64,000 nucleotides of DNA from Streptomyces sp. Z26 (GTDB lineage Bacteria > Actinomycetota > Actinomycetes > Streptomycetales > Streptomycetaceae), in assembly GCF_003665095.1 (NCBI RefSeq), contig NZ_RCHV01000002.1, forward strand, positions 1,621,501-1,685,500. Reading direction: 5' to 3'. Positions 1 through 9,768 of this stretch are shown piece after piece (the first letter of the stretch is position 1; every line of letters starts with the position of its first letter). The position numbers and the translations under genes are program-made. Below the pieces are notes generated by a model. The model saw only the letters and a program-made list of their open reading frames with translations. It did no database searches and was not told the DNA's origin.

Positions 1-499
1 CCGCGCGGACGTCGGCGTCGCCACCGTCTACCGGCACTTCCGTACGAAGGAGGCGCTGCTCGCCGAGGCGTTCGCCGAACAGCTGGCCCGGTGCGCGACG
101 GTCGTCGCGGAGGGCGCGGCGGCGGACGACCCGTGGGACGGCTTCTGCCAGGTCGTCGGGAAGCTGATGGAGATGCACGCCCTCGACCGCGGCTTCGCCC
201 GCGCCTTCACCTCGCAACTGCCCGAGGCGGCGGTCTTCGCCGCGGAACGGGACCGTACGCTGCGCGCGGTGCTCGCCCTGATCCGGCGCGCGAAGGACGC
301 GGGCTCCCTGCGCCCCGACTTCGTGCTGGAGGACTTCGCCATGGCCCTGATGGCCAACGAGGGCATCCGCGCCGAGTCCCCGCAGCTGCGGGTCGCCGCG
401 TCGCGCCGCTTCGCGGCCCTGATGCTCCAGTCGTTCCAGGCCCACCCGACCACGGCGCCGCTCCCCCCTGCCGTACGCCTGCCCCTCTCCCGCGCCTGA
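1..499 (+). CDS. TetR-family transcriptional regulator, left-truncated
   Basis: The reading frame is open from base 2 to a TGA at 497-499, so the true start lies outside the window. The first visible residues (ADVGVATVYRHFRTKEALL) are the recognition helix and following turn of a TetR_N helix-turn-helix. The remaining ~140 residues are the helical ligand-binding/dimerisation half, with the MEMHALDRGFARAF and DFVLEDFAMALMANEG segments typical of the TetR_C_33-like group. TetR proteins normally repress a neighbouring exporter or enzyme gene, but the divergent partner is not visible here. Only the DNA-binding class can be named; the ligand is unknown. Confidence 0.85.
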   Translation, partial: RADVGVATVYRHFRTKEALLAEAFAEQLARCATVVAEGAAADDPWDGFCQVVGKLMEMHALDRGFARAFTSQLPEAAVFAAERDRTLRAVLALIRRAKDAGSLRPDFVLEDFAMALMANEGIRAESPQLRVAASRRFAALMLQSFQAHPTTAPLPPAVRLPLSRA

Positions 500-775
500 C
501 GCCCCACGGGGGCGGGTACGGGGTGCCGCGCGCGGCGGGCCCGTGGCAGAATCGCCGCCGACGCCCTCGCCGTGGCCCCCGGCCCGCCGACCCCGTCACC
601 GTCGCGTCGCCGGATCTGCCCGGCGACCCGTCCCGACCGCGGCGCCCTCCGGGCCCGCGTCGGCTCGCGCCACGCGCGCATCCCACACTCCCCGCGGAAA
701 CCCGCCCCCGTACCACCCGCCGTTCCGGCCGGGGGGTACGGATGGCCGCCGCGCCCACCGAACGGAGCACCACCC

Positions 776-1372
776 GTGCGTACCGACCCCACCACCGGCC
801 CGACCCGCGGCCCGGCGACCGGCCCGACCGCCCGCCGGATCACCGACGGCCCCGAACGGGCCGTCGTCGAGGACCTCCTCGACCACAACCGCGCCGCCCT
901 CGCCGCGACCGTCCGCGGCCTGTCCGAGGCCGACGCGCGGCGGCGGCTCGTACCGTCGCTGACGACGCCGATCTCGCTGCTCAAGCATGCCGCCGCGGCG
1001 GAGCGGATCTGGTTCCAGCGGCTCTGGGCGGGGCTGGACGCGGCCGACTGCGACGGCTACGCGGAACGGGACGAGGGCACGTTCGCCGTCGCCGACGACG
1101 AGTCGCTGGCCGACGTGGTCGCCGAGTTCGAGCGGGCCGGTGCCCGGTCGCGCGCGATCGCCGCGCGCTTCCGCCTCGACGACACCCGGCACGACCCCCG
1201 GGAGGGGACGGTCAGCATGCGGTGGACGCTGCTCGCCATGGCCGAGGAGTTCGCCCGGCACGCGGGCCACGGCGACATCCTCCGCGAACAGCTGCTGGCG
1301 GCAGGAGGGCGACGTACGGACGGGGAACGGGCGGACGCGGACGGCGTACCGCCGGCCGGTCAGTCCAGATAG
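776..1372 (+). CDS. DinB-superfamily DUF664 protein
   Basis: A 198-residue protein of the DUF664 / mycothiol-dependent DinB fold. The family-defining part is the early helix '[18 protein letters not shown]', whose His is usually a metal ligand; a second His-bearing segment near the end ([15 protein letters not shown]) supplies the other ligand. The GTG at 776 is chosen because an ACGGAG ribosome site lies about ten bases before it; the frame stays open further upstream but with non-conserved sequence. Relatives are metal-dependent thiol transferases or maleylpyruvate-isomerase-like enzymes, but no substrate can be assigned. The gene converges on hrdD and their 3' ends overlap by 13 bases. Confidence 0.8.
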   Translation: MRTDPTTGPTRGPATGPTARRITDGPERAVVEDLLDHNRAALAATVRGLSEADARRRLVPSLTTPISLLKHAAAAERIWFQRLWAGLDAADCDGYAERDEGTFAVADDESLADVVAEFERAGARSRAIAARFRLDDTRHDPREGTVSMRWTLLAMAEEFARHAGHGDILREQLLAAGGRRTDGERADADGVPPAGQSR

Positions 1373-2451
1373 CCGCGCAACTGGTCCGCGAAGGCGTGGT
1401 CACGGAGCTTGTTGAGGGTCTTCGACTCGATCTGGCGGATGCGTTCGCGGGTGACGCCGAAGATCCGCCCGATCTCCTCCAGCGTCCGGGGTCTCCCGTC
1501 CACCAGGCCGTACCGCAGCTGGACGACCTTCCGTTCGCGTTCCCCGAGGGTGGAGAGCACCGCCTCCAGGTGCTCGCGCAGCAGCAGGAACGCGGCGGAC
1601 TCGACCGGCGAGGGCGCGTCGCCGTCCTCGATGAGGTCACCGAGGTTGACGTCGTCCTCGTCCCCGACGGGCGCGTGCAGGGAGACCGGTTCCTGGGCGA
1701 GCCGCAGCACCTCGGTGACGCGTTCGGGGGTCAACTCCAGCTGTACGGCGACGTCTTCGGCCGTGGGCTCCTGCCCGCGCTCCTGGAGCAGGCGGCGCTG
1801 CACCCGTACGACGCGGTTGATCAGCTCGACGACGTGCACGGGTACGCGGATGGTGCGGGCCTGGTCCGCGAGCGCGCGGGACATCGCCTGGCGGATCCAC
1901 CAGGTCGCGTACGTCGAGAACTTGTAGCCACGCGCGTAGTCGAACTTCTCGACGGCCCGGATCAGCCCGAGGTTGCCCTCCTGCACGAGGTCCAGCATGG
2001 TCAGGCCGCGGCCCACGTAGCGCTTGGCGACGGAGACGACGAGCCGCAGGTTGGCCTCGATGAGGCGGCGTTTCGCCATCCGGCCGAGGACGACGATCCG
2101 GTCCAGGTCCAGGGCGAGCTGCGAGTCCAGGTCACCGGCGGAGCTGAGCCGTTCCTCCGCGAACAGGCCCGCCTCGACGCGCCGCGCCAGCTCGACCTCG
2201 TCGGCGGCGGAGAGCAGCGGGATGCGGCCGATCTCGCGGAGGTACTGCCGGAACAGGTCGGCGGAGGGGCCGCTGCCCGCGCCCGTGCCGGGCCTGGCGG
2301 CGACGGGTGCGTCCAGGTCGGGCTCCGGGTGACCGGCCGGCGCGGGCTCGGGGAGCGGCAGCCGCCGGGCGGCCGCCGCGTCGGCGGGGGGCGCGGCGGG
2401 GGCGGACGCGGGAGCGGCGGGCGCCGCGTCGGTCAGGGTCTGGGTCTGCAC
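1360..2451 (-). CDS. hrdD: RNA polymerase principal-like sigma factor HrdD (group 2)
   Basis: A 363-residue sigma-70 protein. Region 1.2 starts near residue 66 ([20 protein letters not shown]). Region 2 covers about 127-198 and carries the core-binding and -10 recognition helices ([31 protein letters not shown]). Region 3 spans about 205-280 and region 4 ends in the -35 helix-turn-helix ([20 protein letters not shown]). The N-terminus is a short Ala/Pro-rich arm rather than the long basic/acidic extension of HrdB, and the position beside dnaG matches hrdD of other streptomycetes. Start GTG at 2451 follows GGAGG with an 8-base gap. HrdD is a non-essential housekeeping-like sigma factor; in S. 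coelicolor it has a SigR-dependent promoter, which I could not find here. Confidence 0.93.
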   Translation of the reverse strand: MQTQTLTDAAPAAPASAPAAPPADAAAARRLPLPEPAPAGHPEPDLDAPVAARPGTGAGSGPSADLFRQYLREIGRIPLLSAADEVELARRVEAGLFAEERLSSAGDLDSQLALDLDRIVVLGRMAKRRLIEANLRLVVSVAKRYVGRGLTMLDLVQEGNLGLIRAVEKFDYARGYKFSTYATWWIRQAMSRALADQARTIRVPVHVVELINRVVRVQRRLLQERGQEPTAEDVAVQLELTPERVTEVLRLAQEPVSLHAPVGDEDDVNLGDLIEDGDAPSPVESAAFLLLREHLEAVLSTLGERERKVVQLRYGLVDGRPRTLEEIGRIFGVTRERIRQIESKTLNKLRDHAFADQLRGYLD

Positions 2452-2780
2452 GGGGGCGACCTCCAGGGTGATCGCTGCCGGATCGGGGGCGACGTGCGGG
2501 ACTCCGGGGACGGTCGCGGCCGGGCCACGGCCCGTCCCGTGAACGATGTGCGGATCCGCGGGGGCCGTGGCCCCTCCCGGCCAGCACCGCCGCGCTCCGA
2601 TGACTCAGGCACCGCTCTTCAGTGTGGAGTACGACACACTCCCGCCACGAGAGTCGTGCGCGCAGTTTTTGCCCTGGGGTGCCGGACGTCCCGTGTGTCC
2701 GCCCCGTCACATGTGTACGGGGTCGCCGCCCGGAGGCGCGTACGCGCCCGGCCCGCGCCCCCACCGCGGGCCGCCCCGCG
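2452..2780. other. hrdD upstream region, dnaG-hrdD intergenic
   Basis: This 329-base gap must hold the hrdD promoter and the dnaG transcript end. The most structured element is an inverted repeat, AGTGTG at 2621-2626 and CACACT at 2635-2640, with an 8-base near-palindromic centre (GAGTACGA). It lies about 170 bases upstream of the hrdD start and looks like an operator. I searched for a SigR-type GGAAT-N18-GTT promoter and did not find one. No credible gene is present. Confidence 0.5.
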
Positions 2781-4766
2781 TCAGAGCGCCGCCGCGCCCT
2801 TCTCGCGCAACCCGCGCCCGTACTGCTGGAGTTCCCACAGCTGCGCGCGGACGGGCGCGGAGCCCTCGTAGTCGCGGCGGGCCTCCATGCGCAGCGCGCT
2901 GCCCTCCAGTTCGACGATGCGCGCGTTGACGGCCGCGAGGCGTACGGCGACCAGCTGCTCGCCCGCGTACAGCTCGTCGGGCTGCCGGGACACGCGCGGT
3001 GCCTCGACGGCGAGTTCGGTGATGAGCGTGCGCACGGTGTCGTCGGGGGCGGCGTCCCGTACGCGCGTGAGGAAGTCGTCGTCAGCCGCCGTCACACCGC
3101 CCGCCGCCTCGACGGCCTGCCGCAGGACGGCGTACGGGGGCGCGGTGAACTCGTCGGCGCCGTACGCGTCGAAGGCGGGCGCCACCAGTTCGGGCCGCTG
3201 GAGGGCGAGCTTCAGCAGTTCGCGTTCCACGCGGTGCGCGGGGCTGCGCAGGTTCAGGGCGGGGCCGCCGCCGAAGCCGCCGCCCGGCGCGCCCTTCCCG
3301 TACGCGCCACCGCCGCCGTACGCGCCGCCGCCGTCGGCGTACGGCTGCCCGCCCCGCTGCCGCTGCCCCCCGCGCGGGCCGCCCTCGGGGCCGCCGTCGC
3401 GCGCGCCACCACCGCCCGGACGCCCGCCGCGCTCCCGCGCCCAGCGCGCGAGCTGCCCCACGCGCCGCACCACGAACTGCGTGTCCAGGATGCCGAGCAG
3501 CCCGGCCAGCCGTACGGCGTGCTCGTGCTGGATCGCGGTGTCCTTGATCCGCGCGACGATCGGCGCGGCCTCCTCCAGCGCCGCCGAACGCCCCTCCGCC
3601 GTGTCGAGGTCGTGCTGCTCCACCGCCGACCGGATCGCGAACTCGAACAGCAGCGTCCGCCCCTCCACCAGCTCCCGCACGGCCTCGTCGCCCTTGGCGA
3701 GCCGCAGCTCGCAGGGGTCCATGCCGCCCGGGGTGATGGCGATCGACGTACGCGCCGCGAACTTCTGGTCGTCCTCGAACGCCCGCAGCGCCGCCTTCTG
3801 TCCGGCGGCGTCGCCGTCGAACGTGAAGACCACCTCGGAGCGGGAGTTGTCCATCAGCAGCCGCCGGAGGATCTTGACGTGGTCGCCGCCGAACGACGTG
3901 CCGCAGGTCGCGATGGCGCCCGTGACCCCGGCGAGGTGGCAGGCCATGACGTCGGTGTAGCCCTCGACGACGACCGCGCGGCCCGCCTTGGCGATCTCCC
4001 GCTTGGCGAGGTCGATCCCGTACAGCACCTGGGACTTGTGGTAGATCGCGGTCTCGGGGGTGTTGAGGTACTTGGGGCCGTTGTCGTCGTCGCGGAGCCG
4101 ACGCGCGCCGAAGCCGACGACCTCGCCGGTGATGTCGCGGATCGGCCACAGCAGACGGCCGCGGAAGCGGTCGATGGGGCGGCCGTTGCGGCTCTCCTGG
4201 GCGAGCCCCGACAGCACCATCTCCTTGTCGGAGAAGCCCTTGCCGCGCAGGAAGCGCACCAGGTGGTCCCAGCCCGCGGGCGCGTAGCCGACGCCGAAGT
4301 GCGCGGCCGCCTCCTGGTCGAAGCCGCGCTCGGCCAGGAACCGGCGGCCGACCTCGGCCTCCGGGCCCTCCAGCTGCTCGACGTAGAAGCGGGCGGCGAC
4401 CCGGTGCGCCTCGACCAGCCGGGTCCGCTCGCCCTGCTGGCTGGCGCGGCCGTAGCCGCCCTCCTCGTACCGGAGGGTGATCCCGGCCTGCGCCGCCAGC
4501 CGCTCCACGGCCTCGGAGAACGACAGGTGGTCGACCTTCATCACGAAGTCGAGGGTGTCGCCGCCCTCCTGGCAGCCGAAGCAGTGGTACAGGCCCTTGC
4601 TGGGGCTCACGGTGAACGACGGCGACTTCTCGTCGTGGAACGGGCACAGGCCCTTGAGGTTCCCGCCGCCCGCGTTCCTCAGCTGGAGGTACTCGGAGAC
4701 GACGGCGTCGATCGGAACCGCGTTCCGTACCGCCTTCACGTCTTCGTCGTTGATCCTGCCCGCCAC
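2781..4766 (-). CDS. dnaG: DNA primase
   Basis: DnaG synthesises RNA primers at the replication fork. The 661-residue chain starts with a CHC2 zinc ribbon (Cys41, His44, Cys62, Cys65 in CPFH...CFGC). The catalytic RNA-polymerase/TOPRIM core follows, with the invariant Glu of VVVEGYTD at about residue 268 and the Asp pair of FDGDAAG near 317-319. A DnaB-binding helical domain occupies the C-terminus. Between core and C-terminal domain is an unusual Gly/Pro-rich linker of roughly 70 residues (about 450-520), longer than in most primases. GTG at 4766 is chosen because the family begins at AGRINDEDVK; an in-frame GTG nine codons upstream is possible. Neither start has a strong ribosome site. Confidence 0.95.
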   Translation of the reverse strand: MAGRINDEDVKAVRNAVPIDAVVSEYLQLRNAGGGNLKGLCPFHDEKSPSFTVSPSKGLYHCFGCQEGGDTLDFVMKVDHLSFSEAVERLAAQAGITLRYEEGGYGRASQQGERTRLVEAHRVAARFYVEQLEGPEAEVGRRFLAERGFDQEAAAHFGVGYAPAGWDHLVRFLRGKGFSDKEMVLSGLAQESRNGRPIDRFRGRLLWPIRDITGEVVGFGARRLRDDDNGPKYLNTPETAIYHKSQVLYGIDLAKREIAKAGRAVVVEGYTDVMACHLAGVTGAIATCGTSFGGDHVKILRRLLMDNSRSEVVFTFDGDAAGQKAALRAFEDDQKFAARTSIAITPGGMDPCELRLAKGDEAVRELVEGRTLLFEFAIRSAVEQHDLDTAEGRSAALEEAAPIVARIKDTAIQHEHAVRLAGLLGILDTQFVVRRVGQLARWARERGGRPGGGGARDGGPEGGPRGGQRQRGGQPYADGGGAYGGGGAYGKGAPGGGFGGGPALNLRSPAHRVERELLKLALQRPELVAPAFDAYGADEFTAPPYAVLRQAVEAAGGVTAADDDFLTRVRDAAPDDTVRTLITELAVEAPRVSRQPDELYAGEQLVAVRLAAVNARIVELEGSALRMEARRDYEGSAPVRAQLWELQQYGRGLREKGAAAL

Positions 4767-4875
4767 GCGGGGAAGTCTACGGTGACCCGCCACCGCTCGG
4801 ACGGGCCACCGCCCCCGGGGCCGTACGCGCCCGGCCGTACGCGCCCGGCGCGGCGCCGCCCGGCCGTACCCGCCG

Positions 4876-6135
4876 CTACGGCACCAGGTCGGTCAGGGCG
4901 ACGCCGGGGTCGGCCAGCGCGCGGGGGTCGACCGGCCCGCCGGAGCGGATCAGGTCCTGGATCGGCCCGGCCACGTCCCACACGTTGCAGTTGAGCCCGG
5001 CCAGCACGCGGTTCCCGCGCAGCCAGAACGCGACGAACTCGCGCTTCCCCACGTCCCCGCGGCACACCACCTCGTCGTAACTGCCGGGCGGCGCCCAGCC
5101 GCTGTACTCCAGGCCGACGTCGTACTGGTCGGAGAAGAAGTACGGCACCCGGTCGTAGCCCACCTCCTGGCCGAGCATGGCGCGGGCGGCGGCGGGGCCG
5201 GAGTTGAGGGCGTTCGCCCAGTGCTCGACGCGCAGCCGCGTGCCCAGCAGCGGGTGCCGTACGGCGGCCGCGTCCCCGGCCGCGAAGATCCGCGGGTCGG
5301 AGGTGCGCAGCGACGCGTCGACCGCGATGCCACCGCCGGGGCCGTCCGCCAGCTCCAGGCCCGCCGACTCCGCGAGGCCCGTACGGGGCGCGGCGCCGAT
5401 CGCGGCGAGCACGTCGTGCGCGAGGTGCTCCTCGCCGTCGTCCGTGTGCACCGACGCGACCATCCCGGCGTGCCCGGCGATGCTCGTCAGCCGGGCGCCG
5501 AAGTGGAAGCGGACGCCGTGCTCCCGGTGCAGGTCCGCGAAGAGGGCGCCGATCTCGGGGCCGAGGACGGTGTGCAGCGGCGTGGGCTCCGGCTCGATGA
5601 CGGTGACCTCGGCGCCGTACGCGCGGGCCGCCGCCGCCACCTCCAGGCCGATCCAGCCCGCGCCCGCGATGACCAGGTGGCCGTTCTCCCGGCCGCGCGC
5701 GGCGAGCACCCCGCGCAGCCGGTCGGCGTGCGCCAGCCGCCGCAGGTGGTGCACGCCCGCGAGGCCGGTGCCGGGCACGTCCAGGCGGCGCGGCTCGGCG
5801 CCGGTGGCGAGCAGCAGCGTGTCGTAGTGCACGCGGGTGCCGTCGCCGAGGCGTACGGACCGCTCGTCGCGGTCGATGGCCACCGCGGGCTGGCCGAGGT
5901 GGAGTTCGACGTCGGCACCGGCGTACCACCCGGGCTCGTGCACGAAGACGCTCTCCCGCGCGTCCGTACCGGCCAGGTAACCCTTGGAGAGCGGGGGACG
6001 CTCGTAAGGGTGGTCGCGTTCGTCACCGATCAGGATGACGCGCCCGGTGAAACCCTCCGCGCGCAAAGTCTCGGCCGCTTTCGCTCCGGCCAGGCCACCG
6101 CCGACGATGACGAACGTTCGATGTGCGTCGACCAC
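4876..6135 (-). CDS. FAD-dependent NAD(P)H oxidoreductase (ferredoxin-reductase type)
   Basis: A 419-residue pyridine nucleotide-disulfide oxidoreductase of the ferredoxin/rubredoxin-reductase branch. The N-terminal FAD-binding motif is VIVGGGLAGAKAAE, the central NAD(P)H-binding motif is VIAGAGWIGLEVA, the FAD-contacting segment is RIFAAGDAA, and PYERPPLSKGYL is typical of the BphA4 group. The C-terminal reductase domain is complete. GTG 6135 is chosen because a strong GAGGAGG lies six bases upstream. No ferredoxin or oxygenase gene is adjacent, so the electron acceptor is unknown. It lies downstream of dgt on the same strand with a 198-base gap, so it is probably transcribed from its own promoter. 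Confidence 0.88.
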   Translation of the reverse strand: MVDAHRTFVIVGGGLAGAKAAETLRAEGFTGRVILIGDERDHPYERPPLSKGYLAGTDARESVFVHEPGWYAGADVELHLGQPAVAIDRDERSVRLGDGTRVHYDTLLLATGAEPRRLDVPGTGLAGVHHLRRLAHADRLRGVLAARGRENGHLVIAGAGWIGLEVAAAARAYGAEVTVIEPEPTPLHTVLGPEIGALFADLHREHGVRFHFGARLTSIAGHAGMVASVHTDDGEEHLAHDVLAAIGAAPRTGLAESAGLELADGPGGGIAVDASLRTSDPRIFAAGDAAAVRHPLLGTRLRVEHWANALNSGPAAARAMLGQEVGYDRVPYFFSDQYDVGLEYSGWAPPGSYDEVVCRGDVGKREFVAFWLRGNRVLAGLNCNVWDVAGPIQDLIRSGGPVDPRALADPGVALTDLVP

Positions 6136-6333
6136 TTGATGCCTCCTCGCTGAGACGCTGTCCCCCGGCGTTAACCGTTCACAGGGAGCGTCCCGCATCG
6201 GCTGTGCCTCGGGAAGAGGCAATGGAGTGGACCAGTCCACGACGACCGTCGGCGGACCGGCCCCGGCGCCAACGGCCCACGGGCGTACGGCGGTGGCGGC
6301 TCGGCGCGGGCTGGTCGCGGCTCGGCGCGGGGG

Positions 6334-7812
6334 TCAGCGGGACGACGCGCGCCCCACCAGCCGGGCGTGCAGGGAACGCGCCGACGCGTCCGTGAGCGAG
6401 GCGATCTGGTCCACGAGCACGCGCAGCCGCGCCCGGTCGTCGTCCGCCGCGTCGAACAACGCGCGGAACTGCGGGTCCAGCCCCTCCGGCGCCCCGGCGC
6501 CCAGCGCCTCCGCCAGCTCGGCCAGTACGACGCGCTGCTCGGCGCGCAGCCGCTCCTGGTCGGGGCGCTGCATCACGTACCGGTCCGCGACCGCCTTCAG
6601 CACGGCGCACTCCAGCCGCACCCCGTCCGGCACGACCAGCTCCGCCGCGTAACGGGTGAGCCGCCCCGTGCCGTACGCCGCGCGCGTGGCGCCCTCGGCC
6701 GCCAGGCAGAAGCGGCCGATCAGCTGGCTCGCCGCGTCCTTCAGCCGGGCCTGGGCCAGGGCCGTGCCGTCGTAGCGGTGCGGCCACCACTCCTGCGCCA
6801 GCAACCGGTCGAGGGCGGCGGCCAGTTCCGCCGGGTCGGCGCCCGGGGCGTAGCGCGCGGCGGCGACGGCGAAGATCTCGCGGCGTTCCGGTTCGGCGGC
6901 GAGCATGTGCGGGGCGAGGTGGCCCGCGTGCAGGCCGTCCTCGACGTCGTGCACCGAGTACGCCACGTCGTCGGACCAGTCCATCACCTGCGCCTCGAAG
7001 CAGCGCCGCTCCGGGGGCGCGCCCCGCCGGAACCAGTGGAAGACCGGCAGGTCGTCCTCGTACACCCCGAACTTCGGTGAGGTCGGGTCCGTGGGGTGGC
7101 CGCCCAGCGGCCACGGGTACTTGGTGGCGGCGTCGAGCGCGGCCCGGGTGAGGTTCAGGCCGACGCTGACCTGGCCGTCGGCGTACGCGTCGGGGCCGGG
7201 GCCACCGGTTTCCGGGCCGGTTCCGCCCGCGCCGTACGCGAACCGCTTCGGCTCCAGCCGGGCGAGCAGCCGCAGCGACTGCGCGTTCCCCTCGAAGCCG
7301 CCGCAGGGCCCGGCGATCTCGGCCAGCGCCCGTTCGCCGTTGTGCCCGAAGGGCGGGTGCCCGAGGTCGTGCGCGAGGCAGGCGGCCTCCACCAGGTCCG
7401 GGTCGCAGCCGAGCGCCGCGCCCAACTCCCGGCCCACCTGGGCGCATTCGAGGGAGTGCGTGAGCCGCGTACGCGGGCTCGCGTCCCAGGCGCTCGGCCC
7501 GGCGGCGCCCGGCCCCTCCCACCCGGCGGGCACCACCTGCGTCTTGCCCGCGAGGCGACGCAGCGCGGCGGAGTGCAGCACGCGCGCGCGGTCGCGCTGG
7601 AAAGCCGTGCGGCCGGGCCGTTTGTCCGGCTCGGGGGCCCAGCGTTCGTCGTCCCCGGGGGCGTACGGGGCGGGTGCGCCGCCGGACCGGCCCGGGTCGG
7701 ACCGGCCGCCGTACGGGCTGTCGTACGTGCCGCCGTACGGGGCGCGCGCGGTGTGCGCGCCGGTCGCGTGTCGCGGATCGGGGGTGCTGTCGGTACCTCG
7801 TGCGCCGTGCAT
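6334..7812 (-). CDS. dgt: Deoxyguanosinetriphosphate triphosphohydrolase-like protein
   Basis: A 492-residue HD-domain dNTPase that converts dGTP (or other dNTPs) to deoxynucleoside plus tripolyphosphate. The family start [20 protein letters not shown] is followed by the metal-binding HD motifs RLTHSLE and [16 protein letters not shown]. The C-terminal half has the CRSDIQ-like helices seen in dGTPases linked to SAMHD1. The first ~60 residues are a low-complexity Pro/Tyr/Gly-rich arm of actinobacterial type. ATG 7812 is preferred over an upstream GTG in frame, but no strong ribosome site marks either. Dgt is probably involved in dNTP pool control; the adjacent dnaG fits only as genomic context. 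Confidence 0.9.
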   Translation of the reverse strand: MHGARGTDSTPDPRHATGAHTARAPYGGTYDSPYGGRSDPGRSGGAPAPYAPGDDERWAPEPDKRPGRTAFQRDRARVLHSAALRRLAGKTQVVPAGWEGPGAAGPSAWDASPRTRLTHSLECAQVGRELGAALGCDPDLVEAACLAHDLGHPPFGHNGERALAEIAGPCGGFEGNAQSLRLLARLEPKRFAYGAGGTGPETGGPGPDAYADGQVSVGLNLTRAALDAATKYPWPLGGHPTDPTSPKFGVYEDDLPVFHWFRRGAPPERRCFEAQVMDWSDDVAYSVHDVEDGLHAGHLAPHMLAAEPERREIFAVAAARYAPGADPAELAAALDRLLAQEWWPHRYDGTALAQARLKDAASQLIGRFCLAAEGATRAAYGTGRLTRYAAELVVPDGVRLECAVLKAVADRYVMQRPDQERLRAEQRVVLAELAEALGAGAPEGLDPQFRALFDAADDDRARLRVLVDQIASLTDASARSLHARLVGRASSR

Positions 7813-7885
7813 GCACCCGACGGTAGCCCCGCGCACGCCCCACCGCGGCGGCGGACGTACGCGGTACGCGCGGGCACCGCGTGGA

Positions 7886-8215
7886 TCAGGTGCCGGCGGC
7901 CGAGGTCTCCTCGTCCACCCAGCGGAGGTAGTCGGCGGAGCCGCGCGTCACGGGCGTCGCGATGATCTCCGGCACGTCGTACGGGTGCGCGTCCCGTACG
8001 TACGCCTCCAGCTCGCCGTACCGCGCGGCGCTCGTCTTGAACAGCACCTGCCACTCGGGCTCGGTCCGCACCGCGCCGTCCCAGCGGAAGACGGAGGTGA
8101 CGGGACCGTTGATCTGCGCGCAGGCGGCGACGCGGCGTTCGACGGCGCCGCGCGCGAGGGCTTCCGCCTGCTCCGCGCTGCCGGTGGTGGTGAGGACGGT
8201 GAGGATGTCGGCCAT
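7886..8215 (-). CDS. cutA: CutA1 divalent-cation tolerance protein
   Basis: A complete 109-residue CutA1 protein with the signatures [27 protein letters not shown] and SVFRWDGAV, the FKTS segment, and the [23 protein letters not shown] tail. CutA1 forms very stable ferredoxin-like trimers; a role in copper tolerance is historical and its physiological function is unsettled. It lies 73 bases upstream of dgt on the same strand and may share its transcript. The start could also be a GTG two codons upstream; ATG 8215 matches the family length. Confidence 0.93.
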   Translation of the reverse strand: MADILTVLTTTGSAEQAEALARGAVERRVAACAQINGPVTSVFRWDGAVRTEPEWQVLFKTSAARYGELEAYVRDAHPYDVPEIIATPVTRGSADYLRWVDEETSAAGT

Positions 8216-8325
8216 CCGCACACCGTAGCCACGGGGGGCGGCGTGCGGGTCGTACGGGCGCGGGCAGGCGTGCGGGGGCGCGCGACGCGTCCGTTTCGTT
8301 CAAGACCGGGCCGCTCCCCGGCCCC

Positions 8326-8331
8326 TAACGT
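8326..8331 (+). promoter_or_regulatory. -10 box of a leaderless promoter
   Basis: TAACGT ends seven bases before the ATG at 8339, the spacing expected when the transcript begins at the start codon. No ribosome-binding sequence precedes the ATG, which supports a leaderless transcript. I see no clear -35 hexamer. Confidence 0.5.
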
Positions 8332-8338
8332 GCCGGGC

Positions 8339-8752
8339 ATGACCCCACGCTTCGACTTCGTCGGCATGGTGACCGCGGACATGCCCGCCGCCCTCGCCTT
8401 CTACCGCCGCCTCGGCCTGGACCTCCCCTCCGACGCGGACTCCGCCCCGCACGTGGAGGCGACGACACCCGGCGGCGTACGGCTCGCCTGGGACACCGTC
8501 GAGACCGTCCGCTCCTTCGACCCGGACTGGCGGCCACCGACCGGGGAGGGACGCGTGGCGCTGGCCTTCCGGTGCGACGATCTCGCCGAAGTGGACGCGG
8601 TCTACGCGGAGTTGACCGCCGCCGGACACCCCGGGCTGCGGGAGCCGTGGGACGCGGTCTGGGGCCAGCGGTACGCCTCGGTCGGGGACCCGGACGGGAA
8701 CTCCGTGGACCTGTACGCGCCGCTCCCCGCGCCGGCGGCCCCGCCCGCGTGA
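8339..8752 (+). CDS. VOC (glyoxalase/bleomycin-resistance) superfamily protein
   Basis: A 137-residue vicinal-oxygen-chelate protein made of two beta-alpha-beta-beta-beta modules. The first module opens FDFVGMVTADMPAALAFYRR, the classic VOC start; the second closes with WGQRYASVGDPDGNSVDLYA, where the late Asp/Asn-Ser-Val-Asp region normally contributes metal or ligand contacts. Members include glyoxalase I, antibiotic-binding proteins and dioxygenases, so the substrate cannot be read from sequence. It diverges from cutA and is convergent with the AraC-type regulator at 8784. Confidence 0.85.
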   Translation: MTPRFDFVGMVTADMPAALAFYRRLGLDLPSDADSAPHVEATTPGGVRLAWDTVETVRSFDPDWRPPTGEGRVALAFRCDDLAEVDAVYAELTAAGHPGLREPWDAVWGQRYASVGDPDGNSVDLYAPLPAPAAPPA

Positions 8753-8783
8753 CGCCACCCGTCCCGGTCACCGGCCCGCGTCG

Positions 8784-9512
8784 TCACGGCCGCCGGACCA
8801 GTTGCGAGAGCGGCACCCCCGCGAGCGCCCTGACCTCGCGGGACAGATGCGCCTGGTCCGCGTACCCGGCCAGCGCCGCCACCCCCGCGAACGGCTCGCC
8901 GCCGCGCGCCAGCCGCAGCGCGTGCCGCATGCGCAGCACGCGGGCGAGGGTCTTCGGGCCGTAGCCGAAGAGGTCCAACGCGCGGCGGTGCAGCTGCCGT
9001 TCGCTGAGCCCGGCCGCGGCGGCGACGTCCGCGACGCTCCGCCCGCGCGCCAGCGCGGCGGGCACCAGGCGGCCCAGCGGGTCGGCCGGTGCGCACGGCC
9101 GGGCCGCCGCCTCCAGGGCGGCGCCCGGGTCGGGCGCCGCGGCGACCCGCTCGGCCAGCCACCGCACCTCGCGCGCGGGCCGGAGCGCGTCGAACGGCAC
9201 GCGCTGGTCGCGCAACTCGTGCGCGGGCACGCCGAGGACCGACGGGCCGGTGCCCGGGGCGAACCGCAGCCCGATCAGGGCGCTGCCCGCGAAGCCGGGC
9301 ACGACGTGCGCCCGGGTGTCCGGGCCCGCGACGAGGAAGCCGCCCGGTCCCCCGCCGGGCGCCGCGTCGTACCAGATCAGGTCCATGCAGCCGTCCGGCA
9401 GCACCCGCGTCTCCCCGGCGACGGCCCCCGCCGCCCCGGCCGCCCCCGCGTCGGGGGTGACGGTCCACAGGACGGTGCCGCCGCCGAGCCGTGACGGCCG
9501 TTCTCCGTACAT
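8784..9512 (-). CDS. AraC-family transcriptional regulator
   Basis: A 242-residue regulator. The N-terminal sensing part contains LPDGCMDLIWYD and a GLRFAPGTGPSVLGVPAHELRD-like cupin segment typical of DUF6597-containing AraC proteins. The C-terminal double helix-turn-helix is complete: SVADVAAAAGLSERQLHRRA is the first recognition unit and FAGVAALAGYADQAHLSREV the second. ATG 9512 is chosen as the first Met fitting the domain start. It could control the divergent short-chain dehydrogenase at 9769 or the convergent VOC gene; neither is proven. The 256-base gap to 9769 is the likely control region. Confidence 0.85.
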   Translation of the reverse strand: MYGERPSRLGGGTVLWTVTPDAGAAGAAGAVAGETRVLPDGCMDLIWYDAAPGGGPGGFLVAGPDTRAHVVPGFAGSALIGLRFAPGTGPSVLGVPAHELRDQRVPFDALRPAREVRWLAERVAAAPDPGAALEAAARPCAPADPLGRLVPAALARGRSVADVAAAAGLSERQLHRRALDLFGYGPKTLARVLRMRHALRLARGGEPFAGVAALAGYADQAHLSREVRALAGVPLSQLVRRP

Positions 9513-9768
9513 GCCCCCAGCATGCCGGAGACCACCGACAGCGGCCCCGCGAGCGAGCGGCACGGGCGGCACCGGCGGCGTGACCGGTACGGACCCACCG
9601 CCCCGTACCGGCCACGCCGCGCCCCGGGGAACACCCCGTACCGGCCATGCCCGGCACGTCCGCGCCGCCGACGCTCGCCTCACCGCCCCCGCCGCCCTAC
9701 GCTGTGCCCCCGAGGCGGAGCGGCCCCCGGGGGCGGGCGGTCGCGCGAGGCGAGGAGTACGACGGGCG

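Noticed and set aside
2581..2700. SigR-type promoter (GGAAT-N18-GTT) for hrdD
   Set aside because: Searched on the minus strand by eye; no sequence with both blocks at the correct spacing.
91..2871. Very long open frames antisense or out of frame to hrdD, dnaG, ppdK and others
   Set aside because: At this GC content stop codons are rare in non-coding frames. These frames lack GC3 bias and ribosome sites, and the frames that carry recognised protein families are different ones.
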